From positions 1-9,370 of the forward strand of contig USHK01000035.1 of the NCBI GenBank assembly GCA_900554375.1: a stretch of DNA of 9,370 bases. The letters run 5' to 3'. Numbering within the stretch: position 1 is the stretch's first letter; every line of letters begins with the position of its first letter. Shown here piece after piece: positions 6,384-9,370 of the stretch. A model generated the notes under the pieces. It ran no database searches, had not been told where the DNA came from, and saw nothing but the letters and a program-made list of their open reading frames with translations. This stretch comes from an uncultured Sutterella sp. (GTDB lineage Bacteria > Pseudomonadota > Gammaproteobacteria > Burkholderiales > Burkholderiaceae_F). The translations under genes were made by a program, and so were the position numbers.

Positions 6384-6566
6384 AACATAACTAAAAGAAG
6401 CTATATTCATGGTGGATTTTCTAATAAATGTCTAGTTGGTAGGCATCCTTTGCTTGCGAAAGGAGCAAAACAATTCCGAAATGATTTAGGAACCGGCGCT
6501 GTTTTCCTGAACGCTGTGGTGGATAAGTCACAAAAAGAGCTAGGAATTACACCTAAAAATACTTAA
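6384..6566 (+). pseudogene. Possible gene remnant, open frame without start
   Basis: After a TAA at 6381-6383 the frame stays open for 60 codons to a TAA at 6564-6566. It contains no ATG in frame, yet reads like protein: '...RHPLLAKGAKQFRND' then 'LGTGAVFLNAVVDKSQ' and 'KELGITPKNT'. The mix of residues and the absence of stops in an A/T-rich gap suggest the tail of a decayed gene. The sequence AAAGGAG (6460-6466) inside it could be read as a ribosome binding site, but only an ATT follows at suitable distance. I do not recognise the family, and chance openness over 60 codons is possible. Confidence 0.3.
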
Positions 6567-6661
6567 AGACAATGAATTAACAAAAAGTTACACCATTCCC
6601 AAGAATATTTGGAAGTTCTACCATGGCCACATAATTATTAACTCAAATCCATAGGTGCAAT

Positions 6662-8038
6662 ATGGTTGGTGTACTTCTCACGCTGGTCGCGATCGGGCTA
6701 GTTAGCTACTTTGTCATTAAAAACTACTATCCTCCGATTATTCTTTTGCTCTTGGGCTTGCTGCTTCTCTTCTTTGCTTATCTAGAAGGTGTTCCGGCAG
6801 TCGCTCCCAAGGCTTCCACAAATTTCTTTGCGTTTGACTTTGCCCAGGCATTTACAAATCTTTTAAAAGGACGTTTGCCCGGCTTAGGCCTCAACATTAT
6901 GGCTATTGCCGGCTTTGCTGTTTATATGGACCGCATCGGCGCCAGCAAAGCATTAGTTAAGTTGTGCGTGAAGCCTCTGAAAGCTATTCGCTCGCCTTAT
7001 GTTCTTTTAGCCTTGACTTATGTTGTCGGGCAGTTCATCGCGTTGTTCGTTAACTCTGCGGTCGGACTTGGTCTTCTGTTAATGGCCTCTATCTATCCGC
7101 TTTTGGTTGCTTTGGGTGTTTCCCGCACTTCTGCTGCCGCTGTTATCGCCACAACCTGCTGCTTGGACTTGGGGCCTTCCAGCTCCAACGCTATGCGCGC
7201 GGCGGATCTCTGCAATATGGACGTGGTCACCTATTTCGTTCAAGGCCAAGGCCCTGTCGCCCTTTGCACGATTGCTTCTGTTGCAATCGGTCATTATTTT
7301 GTTCAGCGGTGGTTTGATAAGAGAGAAGGAGCTGTCGCAAATAAAGAAAATGCTCAGGAAAACGCATTAGATGTTGACAAGGCTCTAGAAGGTGCGGGTC
7401 CTGCTTACTATGCCATTTTGCCGATGTTGCCTTTAGGTTTGCTGATAGGTTTTTCTCCGCTGGTCTATAAAGCCATCAAATTGAACCTTGTTACTGCGAT
7501 TATCGTTTCTTTAATTATTGCCTTGGTCGTTGACATCATTACACGTCGTGATTTCAAACAATGCTGCAAAGATTCTCAAGCGATTTTTGAGGGTATGGGT
7601 AAAGTCTTTACATCAACTGTCAGCTTGATCGTTTGCGCAGAAATGTTTGCGCTTGGTCTGAACAAGATCGGAGGAATCTCTACGATGATCCAGGCTGCCG
7701 CTTCAATTCAGAACGCTGGTTTATTCATCATGCTTCTCGTGATGCTGGTTATTATGATTGTCGCAGCGATCGTTACCGGCTCCGGAAATGCAGCCTTTTT
7801 CGCTTTCTCTCCGCTTCTCCCTGAAGCTGCCTCCTCCGTAGGTATTCCAACCCTGGCTTTGGCGGTTCCGGTTCAATTATCTGCCGGTATCGCACGTACG
7901 ATGAGTCCTATCGCAGGCGTCATCATTGCGGTTTCCGGTATTACGGGCTTAACTCCGATTGCGCTCATCCGCCGCACAATTCCGGTCATGATCATAGCGG
8001 TGGTCGTTTCTGTAACAAGCAGTCTCATTTTCTTATAA
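6662..8038 (+). CDS. dcuC: DcuC-family anaerobic C4-dicarboxylate transporter
   Basis: The 458-residue inner-membrane carrier is close to the usual DcuC length (about 460) and has roughly a dozen hydrophobic segments from residue 4 to 457, with a charged cytoplasmic-type loop at 216-245. Family-typical re-entrant or binding segments are visible: DLGPSSSNAM (169-178) in the first half, TGSGNAAFF (372-380) and SAGIARTMSPIAG (407-419) in the second. DcuC proteins move succinate, fumarate, malate or aspartate by exchange, symport or efflux during anaerobic growth; related members of the same superfamily carry other substrates, so the exact one is not fixed. The ATG at 6662 has AGGTG four bases upstream. 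It is the first gene of an operon with iadA, 12 bases apart, which favours aspartate or products derived from it as cargo. Confidence 0.85.
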   Translation: MVGVLLTLVAIGLVSYFVIKNYYPPIILLLLGLLLLFFAYLEGVPAVAPKASTNFFAFDFAQAFTNLLKGRLPGLGLNIMAIAGFAVYMDRIGASKALVKLCVKPLKAIRSPYVLLALTYVVGQFIALFVNSAVGLGLLLMASIYPLLVALGVSRTSAAAVIATTCCLDLGPSSSNAMRAADLCNMDVVTYFVQGQGPVALCTIASVAIGHYFVQRWFDKREGAVANKENAQENALDVDKALEGAGPAYYAILPMLPLGLLIGFSPLVYKAIKLNLVTAIIVSLIIALVVDIITRRDFKQCCKDSQAIFEGMGKVFTSTVSLIVCAEMFALGLNKIGGISTMIQAAASIQNAGLFIMLLVMLVIMIVAAIVTGSGNAAFFAFSPLLPEAASSVGIPTLALAVPVQLSAGIARTMSPIAGVIIAVSGITGLTPIALIRRTIPVMIIAVVVSVTSSLIFL

Positions 8039-8050
8039 AGGGATCTTTCT

Positions 8051-9193
8051 ATGGCTTATCTTATTAAAGGTGCTCATGTCTACAACCCGGACGATTTTGG
8101 TATACAGGACGTTTTGGTGGTTAACGATAAGATTGCCGCAGTCGGCAAAGATCTGACAGTTGTTTTGCCCGAAATTGAAACGGTTGAAGCCTCGGGCAAA
8201 ATCCTGACACCGGGTTTCATTGATCAACATATTCACGTCACAGGAGGGGGCGGGGAAGGCGGTCCGCGCAGCCGTACGCCCGAAATTGTTCTTAGCGAAT
8301 TGATTTCCTGCGGTACAACGAGTTTGGTGGGTGTTTCCGGAACCGACAGTGTTACCCGCTCTTTACCGAATCTTTTGGCTAAAGTCCAGGCTTTGACGGA
8401 TGAAGGCGTAACCGCTTGGATGTACACAAGCAACTACTCCTATCCTCCGACAACGCTAACAGGTTCTGTCAAAAACGACCTTCTGATGGTTCGTGAGGTA
8501 TTAGGTGTCAAGATTGCCTTAGGTGACCATCGCTCATCTTTCCCGACAACGCAAAATGTTCTCGACCTTCTGACACAGATTCGTGTTGGCGGCATGATCG
8601 CCGGAAAGATCGGCGTTCTTCATATCCATCTTGGGAACGTCCCAGGCGCATTTGAGATGTTTGAAGAAATCGTTAATCGCGGGTTCCCCATTCGCCACAT
8701 TCGCCCGACGCATTGCGCTCGTGATAAGTATGTCTTTGGCAAAGCCCTAGAGTTTGCGAAGAGAGGCGGCCGTATCGATATCACAACCGGCGGTTCCTGC
8801 TGTTTTGAAAGTCCCGCCGACGCTGTCGAAGCAGCGTGGGATGCAGGGATTGAGCCCTCGATTATGACAATGAGTTCAGATGGACACGGATCCGTCCCTC
8901 GTTTTAATGAAAAGGGTGAGATGATCGGCCTCGGCATCGGCGGAGTGGCCTGCAACCTTCGAGATCTTAAGAAGCTGATTGCAAGAGGTCATGCCGTTGA
9001 AAAAGTTCTTCCTCTTCTGACTCGCAACGTAGCGCACGGCCTGGAAATGAAAGGCAAGGGCGAAGTTGTCGTCGGAAATAGCGCAGATCTATGCCTCTTC
9101 GATGAAAACTGGGAGCTGCAGGATGTCTTTAGTAAAGGCGTTTTGATGATGAAGAGTAAAGAGCTCCTGCATAAAGGAACTTTCGAGTACTAA
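8051..9193 (+). CDS. iadA: Isoaspartyl (beta-aspartyl) dipeptidase
   Basis: The 380-residue protein is an amidohydrolase-superfamily metalloenzyme that cleaves beta-aspartyl dipeptides formed from damaged or isoaspartyl-containing proteins (and beta-aspartyl peptides in the gut), releasing aspartate and an amino acid in the cytosol. Compared with my recollection of E. coli IadA, every key residue is present at a shift of 8-9: H60 and H62 of the HxH, E69 in GGGGE, Y129, bridging carboxylated K154, R161, H193, H221, R224, D277 and S281 in 'SSDGHGS'. Length matches the family (about 390). AAGGGA seven bases before the ATG overlaps the dcuC stop region, indicating an operon. In several bacteria IadA is encoded next to a membrane carrier; here the carrier is DcuC-type. 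The operon ends at the hairpin near 9215. Confidence 0.95.
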   Translation: MAYLIKGAHVYNPDDFGIQDVLVVNDKIAAVGKDLTVVLPEIETVEASGKILTPGFIDQHIHVTGGGGEGGPRSRTPEIVLSELISCGTTSLVGVSGTDSVTRSLPNLLAKVQALTDEGVTAWMYTSNYSYPPTTLTGSVKNDLLMVREVLGVKIALGDHRSSFPTTQNVLDLLTQIRVGGMIAGKIGVLHIHLGNVPGAFEMFEEIVNRGFPIRHIRPTHCARDKYVFGKALEFAKRGGRIDITTGGSCCFESPADAVEAAWDAGIEPSIMTMSSDGHGSVPRFNEKGEMIGLGIGGVACNLRDLKKLIARGHAVEKVLPLLTRNVAHGLEMKGKGEVVVGNSADLCLFDENWELQDVFSKGVLMMKSKELLHKGTFEY

Positions 9194-9214
9194 TCATCGG
9201 ATTGTGTGAGTTTG

Positions 9215-9256
9215 ACCGCACTTCTGTTCATTCGGAGGTGCGGTTTGTTATTCTTG
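9215..9256 (+). terminator. Intrinsic terminator of the dcuC-iadA operon
   Basis: ACCGCAC (9215-9221) pairs with GTGCGGT (9238-9244), and the stem extends inward through TTC/GAG-type pairs (9222-9224 with 9235-9237, one wobble). A T-rich stretch TTTGTTATTCTT follows. It begins 22 bases past the iadA stop. Confidence 0.8.
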
Positions 9257-9275
9257 CTAAAAGAAATTTTGAGGG

Positions 9276-9370
9276 GTCAACTACCTCGGCCTAAAGGCCG
9301 AGGCTTGAAAAAGCATCTAGTTGACTAGCCTCAGGCCGTCGTTTGGCGGACTACGTTGGTCGGGAACCTA
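9276..9370 (-). mobile_element. Right end of an IS200/IS605 (IS1341/TnpB-type) element, truncated by window edge
   Basis: A perfect 8-bp hairpin CCTCGGCC (9284-9291) / GGCCGAGG (9296-9303) with a TAAA loop lies beside GTCAACTA (9276-9283). On the minus strand this reads '...AAGCCTCGGCC', loop, 'GGCCGAGG' then TAGTTGAC, the arrangement I know from right ends of IS200/IS605 family elements, which have subterminal hairpins instead of inverted terminal repeats. The body would extend beyond 9370 with tnpB on the minus strand, converging on iadA. The outer boundary is probably at 9276, give or take a few bases. Whether tnpA or an intact tnpB exists cannot be seen. Confidence 0.65.
9276..9370 (-). 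ncRNA. Putative TnpB omegaRNA (reRNA) scaffold, partial
   Basis: Reading the minus strand, GTCAACTA (9325-9318) can pair with TAGTTGAC (9283-9276), enclosing the 8-bp hairpin at 9284-9303; a smaller CCG/CGG hairpin is possible further upstream. Known omegaRNAs cover the 3' end of tnpB plus the right end, finish exactly at the element boundary, and use the next bases of flanking host DNA as guide. Here that guide would begin at about 9275 and run toward 9256, into the tail of the iadA terminator. Expression and exact ends are inferred, and the 5' part is outside the window. Confidence 0.45.
9331..9370 (-). CDS. tnpB: Possible 3' end of tnpB (12 codons visible)
   Basis: On the minus strand one frame is open from the window edge (9369) to a TGA at 9333-9331, reading RFPTNVVRQTTA. 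The stop lies 55 bases before the element end, the distance expected for TnpB genes whose last codons overlap the omegaRNA. Twelve codons are too few for a family call; the assignment rests on the neighbouring right-end structure. Confidence 0.3.
   Translation of the reverse strand, partial: RFPTNVVRQTTA

Larger units (their letters stand above)
6220..6661. other. 442-base gap between hydrolase and dcuC
   Basis: No complete gene is seen here. In order it holds the hydrolase terminator (6257-6290), an inverted repeat TACTAG/CTAGTA (6344-6349, 6358-6363), an open startless frame (6384-6566) and the A/T-rich leader of dcuC. A -10-like CATAAT (6630-6635) follows a TTGGAA (6609-6614) with a spacer of only 15 bases, so I do not call it a promoter. 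I found no convincing FNR or CRP site by eye. Confidence 0.6.

Noticed and set aside
6609..6635. TTGGAA / CATAAT as dcuC promoter
   Set aside because: The spacer is only 15 bases and the -35 is poor, so it was mentioned in the gap entry but not called.
8620..8955. 111-codon minus-strand frame inside iadA
   Set aside because: Antisense shadow of the catalytic core of IadA, which has every active-site residue.
9284..9303. GC hairpin as a second terminator for iadA
   Set aside because: No T-tract follows on the plus strand (CTTGAAAAA follows), and the flanking GTCAACTA/TAGTTGAC pair fits an IS200/IS605 right end better.
1..9370. CRISPR array, tRNA, rRNA or prophage genes
   Set aside because: No regularly spaced repeats, no cloverleaf-like or rRNA sequence, and no phage-type proteins were seen.

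Overview
The window looks like chromosomal sequence from a Gram-negative, anaerobe-type bacterium. The evidence is Sec signal peptides on two proteins, a binding-protein-dependent ABC importer, a DcuC-type anaerobic C4-dicarboxylate carrier and moderate GC content by eye. Gene content and style fit a gut-associated Burkholderiales (Sutterella/Parasutterella-like). That placement is an inference from general resemblance and no marker gene is present to prove it.

Left part, minus strand (23-4721). An exported protein made of two tandem LprI-like cysteine units lies at 23-718. Upstream of it in the same direction, separated by a strong intrinsic terminator (821-859), is a complete three-gene ABC import operon read from right to left: periplasmic binding protein (3732-4721), a fused double permease (1978-3648) and an ATPase (886-1977). 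The ATPase start codon directly abuts the permease stop codon. A hairpin without a T-tract sits between binding protein and permease, where differential expression of the abundant binding protein is often set. The family is that of Fe3+/aminophosphonate/sugar-phosphate importers and the substrate cannot be read from sequence.

Middle (4722-6661). A short unrecognised 91-residue gene (4984-5259, minus) ends in two overlapping hairpin terminators. Divergent from it is a serine hydrolase of the phospholipase/carboxylesterase type (5563-6219, plus). The divergent spacer holds a nested dyad centred near 5453. The 442-base gap 6220-6661 contains the hydrolase terminator, an open but startless 60-codon frame that may be a gene remnant, and the leader of the next operon.

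Right part, plus strand (6662-9244). A dcuC-iadA operon: a DcuC-family transporter followed after 12 bases by a beta-aspartyl (isoaspartyl) dipeptidase with all metal and substrate residues in place. A plausible joint role is recovery of aspartate from isoaspartyl dipeptides and use or exchange of the resulting C4-dicarboxylates in fumarate respiration. An intrinsic terminator closes the operon.

Right edge (9276-9370). The sequence changes character: a perfect 8-bp GC hairpin flanked by a matching GTCAACTA/TAGTTGAC pair, as in the right end of IS200/IS605 (IS1341-type) elements. The end is oriented so that a tnpB gene would lie just beyond the window on the minus strand, with its omegaRNA (reRNA) scaffold running to position 9276 and the guide read from the DNA next to iadA. 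This is the most interesting system touched by the window, but only its terminal ~95 bases are visible.
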